Shown in pieces: positions 42,115-51,038 of a stretch of 64,000 nucleotides of DNA; the stretch's first letter is position 1, and the number at the start of each line of letters is the position of its first letter. Origin of the DNA: Pseudomonas guariconensis (GTDB lineage Bacteria; Pseudomonadota; Gammaproteobacteria; Pseudomonadales; Pseudomonadaceae); NCBI RefSeq assembly GCF_015680235.1, contig NZ_JADLJL010000002.1:62001-126000 (forward strand), in the 5' to 3' direction. The notes under the pieces are model-generated. The model did not search any database and was not told the origin of the DNA. It worked only from the letters and a program-made list of their open reading frames with translations. The translations under genes and the position numbers were made by a program.

Positions 42115-42431
42115 TGGACAAGTGCGCGCTGGAATTCATCGCTCGCCGCTGGTGGCGCCGGGCTGAGGTATGGGTCATTGCCGCGGTGTTGATCGCCGGC
42201 GGCGCTGTGCTGGGATGGCAGTCGGCCTACTGGTCCATGGCCAGCACCCAGGCTCATCAGGTCGACGAGATCCGCAGCGCCTACGACGCAGCTATAGCGG
42301 AGCGGGACAAGCGTCTGGACGACCTGACCCGCAAGACCGAGAGTGCTGTGACTAAAGCGTCCAAGGCGGCGACCACCGCCACCCAAGCCGCCGACAAGGC
42401 TGATGAGGCCCTCAATCGGGTATCGCCATAG
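42114..42431 (+). CDS. Membrane protein with coiled-coil tail, possible lysis accessory
   Basis: 105 residues: basic N-terminus MDKCALEFIARRWWRRAEVW, one membrane segment VIAAVLIAGGAVLGW, then an alanine-rich coiled region TKASKAATTATQAADKADEA. Membrane anchor plus periplasmic coil recalls inner-membrane spanins (Rz), but no Rz1 partner is nested. Its ATG overlaps the stop of the holin-like gene. Confidence 0.5.
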   Translation: MDKCALEFIARRWWRRAEVWVIAAVLIAGGAVLGWQSAYWSMASTQAHQVDEIRSAYDAAIAERDKRLDDLTRKTESAVTKASKAATTATQAADKADEALNRVSP

Positions 42432-42433
42432 CC

Positions 42434-42468
42434 GCGCCACAAAATAGAGGTGCGCCGTTTCGTGGCGC
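42434..42468. repeat. Dispersed hairpin element, copy 2
   Basis: GCGCCACAAAA (42434-42444) and TTTCGTGGCGC (42458-42468) have the same stem as 35021-35054 but another loop. It lies right after the membrane/coiled-coil gene in non-coding DNA. Confidence 0.7.
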
Positions 42469-42507
42469 TGAAAGATGGCGACGCATGCGAGGGCGCCGCC
42501 AACAGCC

Positions 42508-42723
42508 TCACTTAGGCTTCAGGGCCTCTTGAATCAGATCAGCATAATCGTTCAGACGGTTCATTTCCTGATCAAGATGGGTTCCATTCGCTGGTGCGGA
42601 TGTTACCCGGGCGGCAATCAGCTCAAGAGCTGCGGCTACAGCGATGCTGCGTTTGCGCGCCGGACTGGCATGCTCATAGCTGGCATTGGTATTTCCAGCC
42701 AGTGCTAGGTTCACTTCACTCAT
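42508..42723 (-). CDS. Small leftward phage gene, 71 residues
   Basis: Read on the opposite strand in the late region: MSEVNLALAGNTNASYEHAS and a C-terminal YADLIQEALKPK. AGGA lies 9 bases before the ATG. I recall similar small proteins before the terminase of Pseudomonas phages. Helical; unknown function. Confidence 0.6.
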   Translation of the reverse strand: MSEVNLALAGNTNASYEHASPARKRSIAVAAALELIAARVTSAPANGTHLDQEMNRLNDYADLIQEALKPK

Positions 42724-42802
42724 ATTTCACGATCCTGTTGGTTGGGGGGGACTCTCACCAATACCGGCAATCAGCCATCATTTCAAGTTTCCGAGCGCAT
42801 AC

Positions 42803-43321
42803 ATGACAACCAAGCAACCCGACTGGGAGGCGATCGAACGAGCCTACCGGGCCGGGTCGCTTTCGGTTCGAGCAATAGCCGAGAACAACGGCGTCACTGA
42901 AGGCGCAGTACGCAAGCGAGCCAAGAAGGAAGGCTGGACGCGCGACCTCGCCAGTCAAGTCAAGACGGCGGCTCGCGACAAGCTGGTACGCAGCGCGGTA
43001 CGCACGCCCAGTACGCAGCCTCGTACCGATGCGGAAATCATCGAGGAGGCGTCTAACCAGGCTGCCTCCGTGGTGCTGGCTCATCGAACCGGTTTGGCCA
43101 ACTGGCGCTCGATCGCCGACAAGCTTTCGGTGGCCCTGGCCGAGATGGACGTCAACGAAGAAAACCTGGGGGACTTCTCCCGTGCGCTGAACGCTGGCGT
43201 AGATGCCCAGCTCAAGGTCATCAAGGGCGAGCGGCAGGCATACGGCCTGGACAGTGAGGAAGGCAATCGCACGGTCGACGAGCTGGCCGCCATGATGGAT
43301 GAGCTATCGAAGGACGCCTGA
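42803..43321 (+). CDS. Terminase small subunit
   Basis: Recognises packaging sites and hands DNA to the large subunit. The 172-residue protein has an N-terminal HTH (AIERAYRAGSLSVRAIAENN, then GVTEGAVRKRAKKEGWTRD) typical of TerS, then helical oligomerisation parts. It is directly followed by the large subunit. Confidence 0.85.
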   Translation: MTTKQPDWEAIERAYRAGSLSVRAIAENNGVTEGAVRKRAKKEGWTRDLASQVKTAARDKLVRSAVRTPSTQPRTDAEIIEEASNQAASVVLAHRTGLANWRSIADKLSVALAEMDVNEENLGDFSRALNAGVDAQLKVIKGERQAYGLDSEEGNRTVDELAAMMDELSKDA

Positions 43322-43323
43322 CC

Positions 43324-44814
43324 ATGAAGCCCGAGCACCTGAAACTGCTCCGGGACCGGTTCTGGCGGCTGAACAACCTGTACTTCATCACGGACAAGCA
43401 GGGCAAGAAGGTCCGCTTCCGCATGACGCAGGAGCAGGTCGATTACTTCCAGGGGATGCACACCCGCAACATCATCCTCAAGGCGCGGCAGTTGGGCTTC
43501 ACCACACTGGTTTGCATCGTCCAGTTGGATGCCGCGCTGTTTGAAGCGGCCAAGTGCGCCCTGATCGCCCACACCCTGAACGACGCCAAGCGCCTGTTCC
43601 GGGAGAAAGTGAAGTACGCCTACGATCACCTGCCCAAGGAGATCAAGGCGGCCAACCCGGCGCGCAACGACGCCGCGGGGGAGCTGGTGTTCAGCAAGGG
43701 CGGGTCGCTGTACGTGTCCACCTCCTTTCGGGGCGGCACGCTGCGCTACCTGCACGTTTCCGAGTTCGGGAAGATCTGTGCCAAGTTCCCGCACAAGGCG
43801 CGGGAGATTGTCACCGGCGCGTTCGAGGCGGTGGCCGCTGAGTGCTTCGTCACTATTGAATCGACCGCAGAAGGCCGGGCCGGGTATTTCTTCGACTACA
43901 GCCAGTCTGCCGAGAAGCAGCAGCTCGCCGGTGTGCCCTTGGGCTTGCTGGACTGGAAGTTCTTTTTCTTCAGCTGGTGGCGGAATCCGCTGTACTGGCT
44001 GGGCCCGACCGGCGTTGTCATCCCAGACCGTCTGACCAAGTACTTCGACGACCTGACCGCCAAGCACGGCATCGTCACCAACCCAGGCCAGCGCGCCTGG
44101 TACGCCGCCAAGGAAAAGACCCTTGGCGACGATATGAAGCGTGAGTACCCATCGATACCTGCCGAAGCATTCCAGCAGACAATCGAGGGCGCCTACTACG
44201 CCAAGCAGTTCACCAAGCTCTACGCCGCCCAGCGTATCGGCAAGCTACCAGACAACAGTCACCTGCCGGTGCACACGTTCTGGGACATCGGCGTGGGCGA
44301 CTCCACGGCCATCTGGTTCGTCCGGATCGTCGGCGAGGAATACCACGTCGTCGACTTCTACCAGAACAGCGGTGAAGGCCTGCGGCATTACATGAAGGTG
44401 CTTAAAGATCGCGGATACACCTACGGCGAGCATTGGGGGCCCCACGACATCGACAACCGGGAATTTGGTAGCGACGGCAAGACTCGGCGAGAACTCGCGC
44501 GAGAGGGCTACGAGATCGACGGTGAGAAGTACCGCATGACCTTCCAGGTGGTCCCGAAGCTCGGCGTGGACGAAGGCATTGAGCAGGCGCGGGAAATCCT
44601 GCCGAACTGCGCGTTCGACGAGGCGAAGTGCAGCGAGGGTATTACCGCTCTGGAGAGCTACCGCAAGGAATGGGACGACAAGCGTGGGTGCTGGAAGGAC
44701 AAACCGCTTCACGACTGGTCCTCGCACCCGGCTGATGGGTTCCGCTATTTCGCCGTTGCCATGGCGCGACGTAAACGCACAGGCGGTGTCCGCCGTATCG
44801 GAGGTTTGGCGTAA
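43324..44814 (+). CDS. Terminase large subunit
   Basis: ATP-driven DNA packaging motor and nuclease, 496 residues. The ATPase part has an atypical Walker A region IILKARQLGFTTLVCIVQLD (residues 50-69), the segment LRYLHVSEFGKIC with the Walker B-like acidic end, and the coupling motif TIESTAEGR. The nuclease part shows the first metal-binding Asp in FWDIGVGDSTAIWF (near 320) and HDWSSHPADGFRYF near the C-terminus. AAGGA precedes the ATG. Confidence 0.92.
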   Translation: MKPEHLKLLRDRFWRLNNLYFITDKQGKKVRFRMTQEQVDYFQGMHTRNIILKARQLGFTTLVCIVQLDAALFEAAKCALIAHTLNDAKRLFREKVKYAYDHLPKEIKAANPARNDAAGELVFSKGGSLYVSTSFRGGTLRYLHVSEFGKICAKFPHKAREIVTGAFEAVAAECFVTIESTAEGRAGYFFDYSQSAEKQQLAGVPLGLLDWKFFFFSWWRNPLYWLGPTGVVIPDRLTKYFDDLTAKHGIVTNPGQRAWYAAKEKTLGDDMKREYPSIPAEAFQQTIEGAYYAKQFTKLYAAQRIGKLPDNSHLPVHTFWDIGVGDSTAIWFVRIVGEEYHVVDFYQNSGEGLRHYMKVLKDRGYTYGEHWGPHDIDNREFGSDGKTRRELAREGYEIDGEKYRMTFQVVPKLGVDEGIEQAREILPNCAFDEAKCSEGITALESYRKEWDDKRGCWKDKPLHDWSSHPADGFRYFAVAMARRKRTGGVRRIGGLA

Positions 44815-46265
44815 TGCCTGTTCAATCAACCCACCCAGACTACGACGCTCACATCGAAGAGTGGCGGATGATGGACGACGCTTTGGAGGGCGAGGGAGCC
44901 ATCAAGCGCAACCCGCGAAACCTGCCCAAGCCAAGCGGTATGGTCGAGGCCGAAAAGCTGGACGGCGCCGGCAATGCCTACCTCTACCAGAACTACACCG
45001 CCAGGGCCCAGTACGAGCATTGGGTGCGGGATTCGCTGCGCTCGATGATGGGCCTGGTCTCTAGGCTGATCCCCGAGGTGAAGCTACCCTCGGGGCTGAA
45101 GGCGTTGGAGGGCAACGCCACGGCCGATGGCTTCGGCTTGACCCAGCTGTTCCTGCGGATCGTGCGCCAGGCCATTTCCCATGGCCGCGTGCCGTTGGTG
45201 GTCAACATCGACGACAAGGGGCAGCCGTACTTCGCCACCTACGCGGTGCGCAACGCCATCAACTGGGACACTGCCGACCAAGGCGGTCGGCAGGATCTGG
45301 TGCTTTCCGTATTCCGTGAGTTCCGGCGCAAGGAGCAGGATCGCTACAGTCACGAGTGCGAGACGGTCTATCGCGAGTTCTATATGGACGGTGCGGTGTG
45401 CCGCACTGGCGTGCGCAACGAGGCCGGCGAGCTGATCGAGGACGACCGCCCGTTGGGCACCGTCGACGGCAGCAACAACCTGGTGCGGGGGTTGGATTAC
45501 ATCCCGGTCATCTATTGCGGCTCGACCGACAACTCGCCGGACGTAGATGAGATCCCGTTGCTGACCATGGCCCGGGCCGCGCTGAAGTCGTACCAGCTCA
45601 GCGCCGACTACTTCACCGCGCTGCACCAGACAAGCCACCCGCAGCCGTGGGTGTCCGGCCTGGATGAGAGCGTGGAGCTCAGCGTCACCGGCCCATCTGC
45701 GGCCTGGGACCTGGGGCCAAGCGGGTCGTGTGGCTATCTTGAGTTCCAGGGCGCCGGCATTGAGGCGGTCCGTACGGCGATGGAAGACCAGAAGAACGCG
45801 GCCCTCGAGGCTGGCGCCAAGGTCATGGACGTTTCAGGCACTGAGTCGGGAGAGGCTCGAAAGACCCGCCAGAACGACCAGCATGCCACGTTGCACAGCA
45901 TCGTCATCACCGCTGCAGAGGCCATCGAGCAGGCCCTGCGGTACGCCGCAGAGTGGACCGGCTTCAATCCCGATGAGGTTGTCTTCACGGTTAAGCCAGA
46001 GTTCGTGATCCCCGAGGTCAATGCCCAGGTGCTGGCCGAGCTGCAGAAGAGCGTGATGGCCGGCACAATCAGCGCCGAGACCTACTGGCAGTACCTGACC
46101 ACTGGAAAGCTGCCCGAACGCCCCTACGAAGAAGAGGCCGAACTGATCGGCGAAGACCGAGACAAGGCCGGCATTGACCTGGACATAGATGATGGCGAAG
46201 AAACCGGAGCAGACGGCGGACGAGAAGCTGCTGGAGCAGGTGGGGCGTCACTCGGTACTGCTTGA
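44814..46265 (+). CDS. Portal protein, DUF4055 type
   Basis: Forms the 12-subunit head vertex through which DNA passes. The 483-residue protein has the DUF4055 pattern: YLYQNYTARAQYEHWVRDSL, then SMMGLVSRLIPEVKLPSGL at residues 70-100 and the long helical ATLHSIVITAAEAIEQALRY near residue 365, followed by an acidic tail. Its last 77 bp overlap the next gene in another frame. Confidence 0.88.
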   Translation: MPVQSTHPDYDAHIEEWRMMDDALEGEGAIKRNPRNLPKPSGMVEAEKLDGAGNAYLYQNYTARAQYEHWVRDSLRSMMGLVSRLIPEVKLPSGLKALEGNATADGFGLTQLFLRIVRQAISHGRVPLVVNIDDKGQPYFATYAVRNAINWDTADQGGRQDLVLSVFREFRRKEQDRYSHECETVYREFYMDGAVCRTGVRNEAGELIEDDRPLGTVDGSNNLVRGLDYIPVIYCGSTDNSPDVDEIPLLTMARAALKSYQLSADYFTALHQTSHPQPWVSGLDESVELSVTGPSAAWDLGPSGSCGYLEFQGAGIEAVRTAMEDQKNAALEAGAKVMDVSGTESGEARKTRQNDQHATLHSIVITAAEAIEQALRYAAEWTGFNPDEVVFTVKPEFVIPEVNAQVLAELQKSVMAGTISAETYWQYLTTGKLPERPYEEEAELIGEDRDKAGIDLDIDDGEETGADGGREAAGAGGASLGTA

Positions 46266-47286
46266 GCGGCTCAAAGCCGGCGAGGTCAGGAAATTCGAGA
46301 CCGTCCTGCGGCGGGCAGATGCCCATGTCCGCGACCAACTCACCCGCAAGGAGCTGACCACCTACAGCCGCAGCCGGCTTGAGGAGTTTCTCGGGAGGGT
46401 GGGCGGCAAGCTGCTGGAGATCTACAAGGCCTTCAGCAATCGGATGCAATCCGACCTTGTGGACATTGCGCAGTACGAGGCAGCGTTCGAGGGCCGCAGC
46501 CTGGCCAGGGCGCTGCTGATCGATGCAGTCATGCCGGCAGACTCACTGATCAGGGCCGCGATCAGCACGCAGCCCCTACAGGTAGCGGGCGTAGATGGCG
46601 GTAAGCTACTGAAGCCCTTCCTGACCGGATGGACGCGCACGGAGGCCGACAGGGTAACCAACGCCATCCGGATGGGTGTCGTGCAGGGCCAGACCAATGC
46701 CGAAATCACCCAGGCCATACGCGGCACCCCTGCGCAGAACTTCACGGACGGCGTGCTGGCGGTCACAAACCGTAGCGCCCGGGCCGTCGTCCAGACCGCA
46801 GTCCAGCATGTAGCCACCACGGCGCGCATGGAAACACTGAAGGCGAATGCCGGGGTAGTTCCTGGGTATCGGATCGTCGCCACTCTGGATCGTAAGACCA
46901 GTGTGCAGTGCCGGAGCCTGGATGGCCGCGAGTACGAGATGGGGAAGGGGCCTGTGCCCCCGTTCCACATTCACTGCCGAACCACCATCACGCCGATCAC
47001 AAGGTTGTCGGCGCTGTTCGGGCAAGGTGCCACGAGGGCTTCCGTTGGCGCGGATGGCGGCGGGCAGGTCTCGGCAAGCCTCAGCTACTACCAATGGCTA
47101 AAAACGCAGCCAGCGGCGTTCCAAGACGCTGCACTGGGCCCGGTGCGCGGCAAGCTGTTCCGCGATGGGGGGCTCACTGTTGAGCGATTTGCCTCGCTGC
47201 AGCTGGACAAGAACTTCAAGCCTTTGACGCTGGGTCAGTTGAAGGAGCTAGAGCCCTTAGCTTTTGAGCGAGCAGGTTTCAGTTGA
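46192..47286 (+). CDS. Head morphogenesis protein, Mu gpF-like
   Basis: Minor head protein needed for capsid assembly and DNA ejection. The 364-residue protein has the SPP1 gp7/Mu F-type domain near the end: ATLDRKTSVQCRSLDGREYE, PPFHIHCRTTITPI, with the conserved T-C-R...H-C-R motif. The centre is helical. ATG at 46189 or 46192 (tandem ATGs) inside the portal gene. Confidence 0.88.
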   Translation: MAKKPEQTADEKLLEQVGRHSVLLERLKAGEVRKFETVLRRADAHVRDQLTRKELTTYSRSRLEEFLGRVGGKLLEIYKAFSNRMQSDLVDIAQYEAAFEGRSLARALLIDAVMPADSLIRAAISTQPLQVAGVDGGKLLKPFLTGWTRTEADRVTNAIRMGVVQGQTNAEITQAIRGTPAQNFTDGVLAVTNRSARAVVQTAVQHVATTARMETLKANAGVVPGYRIVATLDRKTSVQCRSLDGREYEMGKGPVPPFHIHCRTTITPITRLSALFGQGATRASVGADGGGQVSASLSYYQWLKTQPAAFQDAALGPVRGKLFRDGGLTVERFASLQLDKNFKPLTLGQLKELEPLAFERAGFS

Positions 47287-47322
47287 TGCTAAAGTGCCAT
47301 CCTTTGTTCAAGGGAGGCGGCG

Positions 47323-47937
47323 ATGATTTGGATTTACATCATAATTTTTGTTACTTGCTTAGTGATTACTGGGCTCTTGGGTTTGACAGTAGGAATCCAT
47401 TACAACCCATCCTCGACAATCAGATTCGTGCCTAACTGGGGTAGTTGGGGGGATTGGTTCTCCGGTGGCGGCGCGTTGCTGGCCGTTATCACTACGCTCT
47501 ACTTGTCCAGAAGAGACGAAAGGCAACGAGCAGCTCAGGAGCATGATAGGTTTGAGATTGAACAGGGAGCTTCGAGCTCGCACATCGCTATACGCTTTAC
47601 ATCTCTTGGGCACTTTAACGCAAAGGTGAAAAGCGTTCTCATTTCTAGGCCGGATGGTCGAGCAATTACAATGTTCGGGCATGACCCATCAGGAACTGAA
47701 GCAAAAATGCCAGTCTATTTGCACTTCAAAGATGACCTGCAATATGAGTGGAATGTTAGACACATGCGTCAGTTGCTAATGGCGATCAACTCTCTCCAAT
47801 GTGCACGTCTCGACGATTTGGCAATAGAGGTTATCACCTCTGTGGATGTGTTCCGTTTTAGCTTTGATGGTCCAGTGTTAAAAGCGCTTCGAGAAGCTGC
47901 AAAGCGGGAATCGATTTCGGTCGAAGCTCTTTTTTAG
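47323..47937 (+). CDS. AT-rich membrane protein inserted in the head operon
   Basis: The 204-residue protein has two N-terminal membrane segments (WIYIIIFVTCLVITGLLGLT and GDWFSGGGALLAVITTLYLS) and then a soluble C-terminal domain without a recognised motif. Base composition is more AT-rich than the head genes. GGGAGG precedes the ATG and a terminator follows. It is not part of the standard head cluster and looks like a moron; superinfection exclusion is a reasonable guess. Confidence 0.7.
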   Translation: MIWIYIIIFVTCLVITGLLGLTVGIHYNPSSTIRFVPNWGSWGDWFSGGGALLAVITTLYLSRRDERQRAAQEHDRFEIEQGASSSHIAIRFTSLGHFNAKVKSVLISRPDGRAITMFGHDPSGTEAKMPVYLHFKDDLQYEWNVRHMRQLLMAINSLQCARLDDLAIEVITSVDVFRFSFDGPVLKALREAAKRESISVEALF

Positions 47938-47956
47938 TTTCTATTTTCAGAACCGG

Positions 47957-47978
47957 CCCGGCTATCGCCGGGTTTTTT
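47957..47978 (+). terminator. Terminator after the membrane moron
   Basis: CCCGGC (47957-47962) and GCCGGG (47967-47972) followed by T6. A second GCCCGC/GCGGGC hairpin follows directly to 47995. Confidence 0.8.
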
Positions 47979-48020
47979 ATGCCCGCAAGGCGGGCCCACC
48001 AGTCCCCAGGGGATAGCCAC

Positions 48021-48794
48021 ATGCCTTTTGACTTCGACCCGGCCGCCCACGGCCTCACTCTCGACGACACTCAAACCGCCGCTCTGAAGGCAGCACTGGG
48101 CGGCGAGGTGCAGAAATTCCTGGACGGTGAGGTCTCGGGCCTCAAGACCAAGAATCAGGAGCTGATCGGCTCCAACAAGACCATCAAGGCCGAGCTGGAC
48201 AAACTGAAAGGTCAGTTCGACGGCCTGGACATCGAGGCTGTCAAGGGCCTGCTGGCCAAGGCCGGTCAGGACGAAGAGACCAGGCTGATCGCCGAGGGCA
48301 AGCTGGACGAGGTAATCAGCCGGCGCACCGAGCGCCTGCGCACCGACCTGGACAAGCAGGTCAAGGCCGCCAACGAGCGCGCCGACAAGGCCGAAGCCTT
48401 CGCGGCTAAGTACAGCGACAAGGTGCTGGCTGACTCCATCCGCGCAGCCGCCATCAAGGCCGGCGCGCTGCCCGAGGCGGCCGAGGACATCATCCTCCGC
48501 GCCCGAGGCACCTTCAAACTGAGCGAAGACGGGGAGCCTGTCGCCTTTGACCGTAATGGCGAAGTCATCTACGGCAAGGACGGCAAATCCCCACTGTCTC
48601 CCCTCGAATGGGCGGAATCGCTGCGCGAGACCGCTTCCCACCTGTGGCCAAGGGCCCAGGGTGCCGGGCAGACCGGCGACAACGGTGGCAAGGCCACGAA
48701 GAAATGGGGCGAGTACACCGAGGCGGAGCGCGCTGCGATCGCCCGTGACAACCCCGACGCGTACAAAAAACTCCAAGCCACCCGAGGAACCTAA
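48021..48794 (+). CDS. Scaffolding protein
   Basis: The 257-residue protein is mostly helical and charged, with a long coiled coil KTKNQELIGSNKTIKAELDK (residues 42-61) and TDLDKQVKAANERADKAEAF, and lies directly before the capsid gene, the usual place of phage scaffolds. The C-terminus ends in a predicted capsid-binding helix region YTEAERAAIARDNPDAYKK. AGGGGAT precedes the ATG. Confidence 0.8.
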   Translation: MPFDFDPAAHGLTLDDTQTAALKAALGGEVQKFLDGEVSGLKTKNQELIGSNKTIKAELDKLKGQFDGLDIEAVKGLLAKAGQDEETRLIAEGKLDEVISRRTERLRTDLDKQVKAANERADKAEAFAAKYSDKVLADSIRAAAIKAGALPEAAEDIILRARGTFKLSEDGEPVAFDRNGEVIYGKDGKSPLSPLEWAESLRETASHLWPRAQGAGQTGDNGGKATKKWGEYTEAERAAIARDNPDAYKKLQATRGT

Positions 48795-48797
48795 CCC

Positions 48798-49775
48798 ATG
48801 GCATCTACCCAACTGTCGGACATCTTCGTTGCCGACTACTACGGCACTCTGGAGCCGGTGAACTCCCCAGAGAAGACCGCCGTCTACGAGTCCGGCATCA
48901 TCACCCGATCCGCGACTCTGGACGGCATCGCCAAGAACGGCCAAGGCACTTCCGAGATCAGCTACTGGCAGGATCTCGACGCCGATGAGGCGCCGAACAT
49001 CTCCAATGACGATCCAGACGACCTGGGAGAGGTTGGCAAGGCCGAGCAGGGCAGCATGCGTGCCCGGACCCTGTATCTCAATAAAGGCTACGGTGTCTCC
49101 GACTTGACCGCTGAGCTGGCCAACTCCGAGCCGATGCAGCACATCCGCAACCGCTTCGGTACCTACTGGACCCGCCAGTGGCAGCGTTACCTGATGGGCG
49201 CAGCCCGCGGCGTGATTGCATCTAACATCGCCAACAACGGCGGCGACATGGTGAAGGATGCGGGCGCATCGATCAGCGCAAACGCCTTCCAAGACGCTGC
49301 TTTTACCGCTGGTGACGCTGCCGACATGTTCGCCGCAATCGGTGTGCACTCGGTCGTGATGAACCAAATGGTGAAGCAGGACATGATCGAGTATCTGCGC
49401 GACTCGCAGGGCAAGATCATCCTGGCGACCTACCTGGGCAAGCCGGTCTTCATGGATGACGGCTTGATCTACGCCCCTGGACAGTACCTGTCGCTGTTCT
49501 TCGGTCAGGGCGCATTCGGCTACGGCGAGGGCAGCCCGCACATGCCGGTCGAGATGCAGCGCAAGCCGGATGGCGGTAATGGCGGCGGCGCCGAGGTGTT
49601 GTGGGAGCGCAAGACTTACATCCTGCAGCCGGCCGGCTTCAGCTGGCAGGGCAGCGACAACCGCAACTTGAGCCCGACCGCCACCCAGTACGCCGCTGCG
49701 GCCAACTGGAAGCGCGTGTTCGACCGCAAGCAGGTTCCGTTCGCCGCGGTCATCAGCGGCACCGCCACCCCTTGA
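48798..49775 (+). CDS. Major capsid protein
   Basis: Forms the icosahedral shell. The 325-residue product starts MASTQLSDIFVADYYGTLEP and contains TLYLNKGYGVSDLTAELANS, HSVVMNQMVKQDMIEYLRDS and the end NWKRVFDRKQVPFAAVIS, the layout of HK97-fold coat proteins of the P22-like/lambdoid siphoviruses without a long N-terminal scaffold part, which here is a separate gene. Confidence 0.85.
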   Translation: MASTQLSDIFVADYYGTLEPVNSPEKTAVYESGIITRSATLDGIAKNGQGTSEISYWQDLDADEAPNISNDDPDDLGEVGKAEQGSMRARTLYLNKGYGVSDLTAELANSEPMQHIRNRFGTYWTRQWQRYLMGAARGVIASNIANNGGDMVKDAGASISANAFQDAAFTAGDAADMFAAIGVHSVVMNQMVKQDMIEYLRDSQGKIILATYLGKPVFMDDGLIYAPGQYLSLFFGQGAFGYGEGSPHMPVEMQRKPDGGNGGGAEVLWERKTYILQPAGFSWQGSDNRNLSPTATQYAAAANWKRVFDRKQVPFAAVISGTATP

Positions 49776-49822
49776 CCCCATGATGCGGGGCGCCGACCAG
49801 GCGCCCTGCGCAGGAGCTCACC

Positions 49823-50260
49823 ATGAAAGTCATTTACACCAATACTCCAGGCAGCGAGCGCGGCACCTGCTATCGCCGCCTGGACCAGTTCTTCGGCGTT
49901 ATCGACGGAGCTAAGTCGGTTTCCGTGCAGGGCGATGCCCCGCACATCAGTGAGGCTTACCAGCGACAGGGCATCAGCGTAAGCGAGATCGAAGAAGGCC
50001 TGCGCCTGGACGGCCCGACCATCGCCCAGTGGGTAGCGGAGGGTTACAAGGCCTCGGCGTACCCACCTGCTGGCTATGCCGCCACCAGTACTGCGGCAGA
50101 GATCGCCAAAGCGCTGGAGGAGGAAGGCGACGGCGCTCCCGAGACCGACCCTCACAAGATGAAGGTGCCGGAACTCAAAGAGTGGTTGACGGCCCAGGGC
50201 ATTACCTTCGATCCAGCCCTCAACAAGCCCGAGCTGCAGGCCCTGATTCCGAAGGACTAA
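49823..50260 (+). CDS. Head protein with C-terminal HeH/LEM-type motif
   Basis: The 145-residue protein begins MKVIYTNTPGSERGTCYRRL and ends MKVPELKEWLTAQGITFDPA then LNKPELQALI, a small HeH/SAP-LEM fold often found in phage head or decoration proteins. Position after the capsid gene suggests a decoration or connector role. Confidence 0.65.
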   Translation: MKVIYTNTPGSERGTCYRRLDQFFGVIDGAKSVSVQGDAPHISEAYQRQGISVSEIEEGLRLDGPTIAQWVAEGYKASAYPPAGYAATSTAAEIAKALEEEGDGAPETDPHKMKVPELKEWLTAQGITFDPALNKPELQALIPKD

Positions 50261-50263
50261 GCC

Positions 50264-50641
50264 ATGACCGACTTCATCACTGTCGCTGACGTTGACGAAA
50301 AGCTTGGCCAGGGGTGGGCTGGTGCCGGTGATGCAGTCCTTGCCGTGAACATGGCCAATGCCTGGCTCACAGCCAAGATCAAGCGGGCGGTACCCATTCC
50401 GGTGCCGGATGCCATCGTGACCGCTGGCGCGCAGGTCGCCAAGCTCGCCGCCGAAGGCAAGCTCTACAAGGACACCCAGCGCGAGGTGCAGAGCAAGACC
50501 GTGTCTGCCCAGGCTGGTACGTCGACCAGCAAGACCTATGTCGCCGGGTCTGTCGATCGCTCCGCTGGCGAGAATTTCGCCCTCGACCTCATCGCGCCCT
50601 GGACCCGCCGCGCGGGCACCGTAATGCTCAAGAGGAGCTGA
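50264..50641 (+). CDS. Head-tail connector protein
   Basis: The 125-residue helical protein MTDFITVADVDEKLGQGWAG... lies at the place of adaptor proteins (HK97 gp6-like). Its ATVANAWLTAKIK-like helix and acidic residues fit but no firm motif is seen. GAAGGA ribosome site. Confidence 0.6.
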   Translation: MTDFITVADVDEKLGQGWAGAGDAVLAVNMANAWLTAKIKRAVPIPVPDAIVTAGAQVAKLAAEGKLYKDTQREVQSKTVSAQAGTSTSKTYVAGSVDRSAGENFALDLIAPWTRRAGTVMLKRS

Positions 50642-50644
50642 CCC

Positions 50645-51037
50645 ATGGGCATGCGCGAAGAACTTCAGGCCGAGCTGGCGGAGGCGTTTGACGATCCAGA
50701 CGGCCTGGCCGATGCGGTAAAGACTGTTGCAGGGAGTCGCACGGTCAAGGGCGGATATGACCCCGAGATCGGCGGCACCGTCCCGGCCTCGACCATTTAT
50801 TACACCGGGCGCGGCGTGTTCAGCAGCTACCTGACCAAGGAAATCGATGGCGCGCGCATCCAGACCGAGGACGTGAAGCTCCTGGTGCTGCAGAACGAAT
50901 TGTTCGAGGGCCAGGCAGGCGCTGTAACCGATGTCCCTGCGCTACCCAAGATCGGCGACCAGGTGAGCGGCTACCGCGCACTCAATGTGTCGGAGGATCC
51001 TGCCCAGGCCACTTGGACCATCCAGCTGAGGAAGTGA
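50645..51037 (+). CDS. Head closure-like protein
   Basis: The 130-residue protein has a beta-rich core (SRTVKGGYDPEIGGTVPAST, YYTGRGVFSSYLTKEIDGAR) and an end WTIQLRK, the shape of head-closure or stopper proteins. Placed between the adaptor and the tail completion gene. GAGGAG site. Confidence 0.65.
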   Translation: MGMREELQAELAEAFDDPDGLADAVKTVAGSRTVKGGYDPEIGGTVPASTIYYTGRGVFSSYLTKEIDGARIQTEDVKLLVLQNELFEGQAGAVTDVPALPKIGDQVSGYRALNVSEDPAQATWTIQLRK

Positions 51038-51038
51038 T

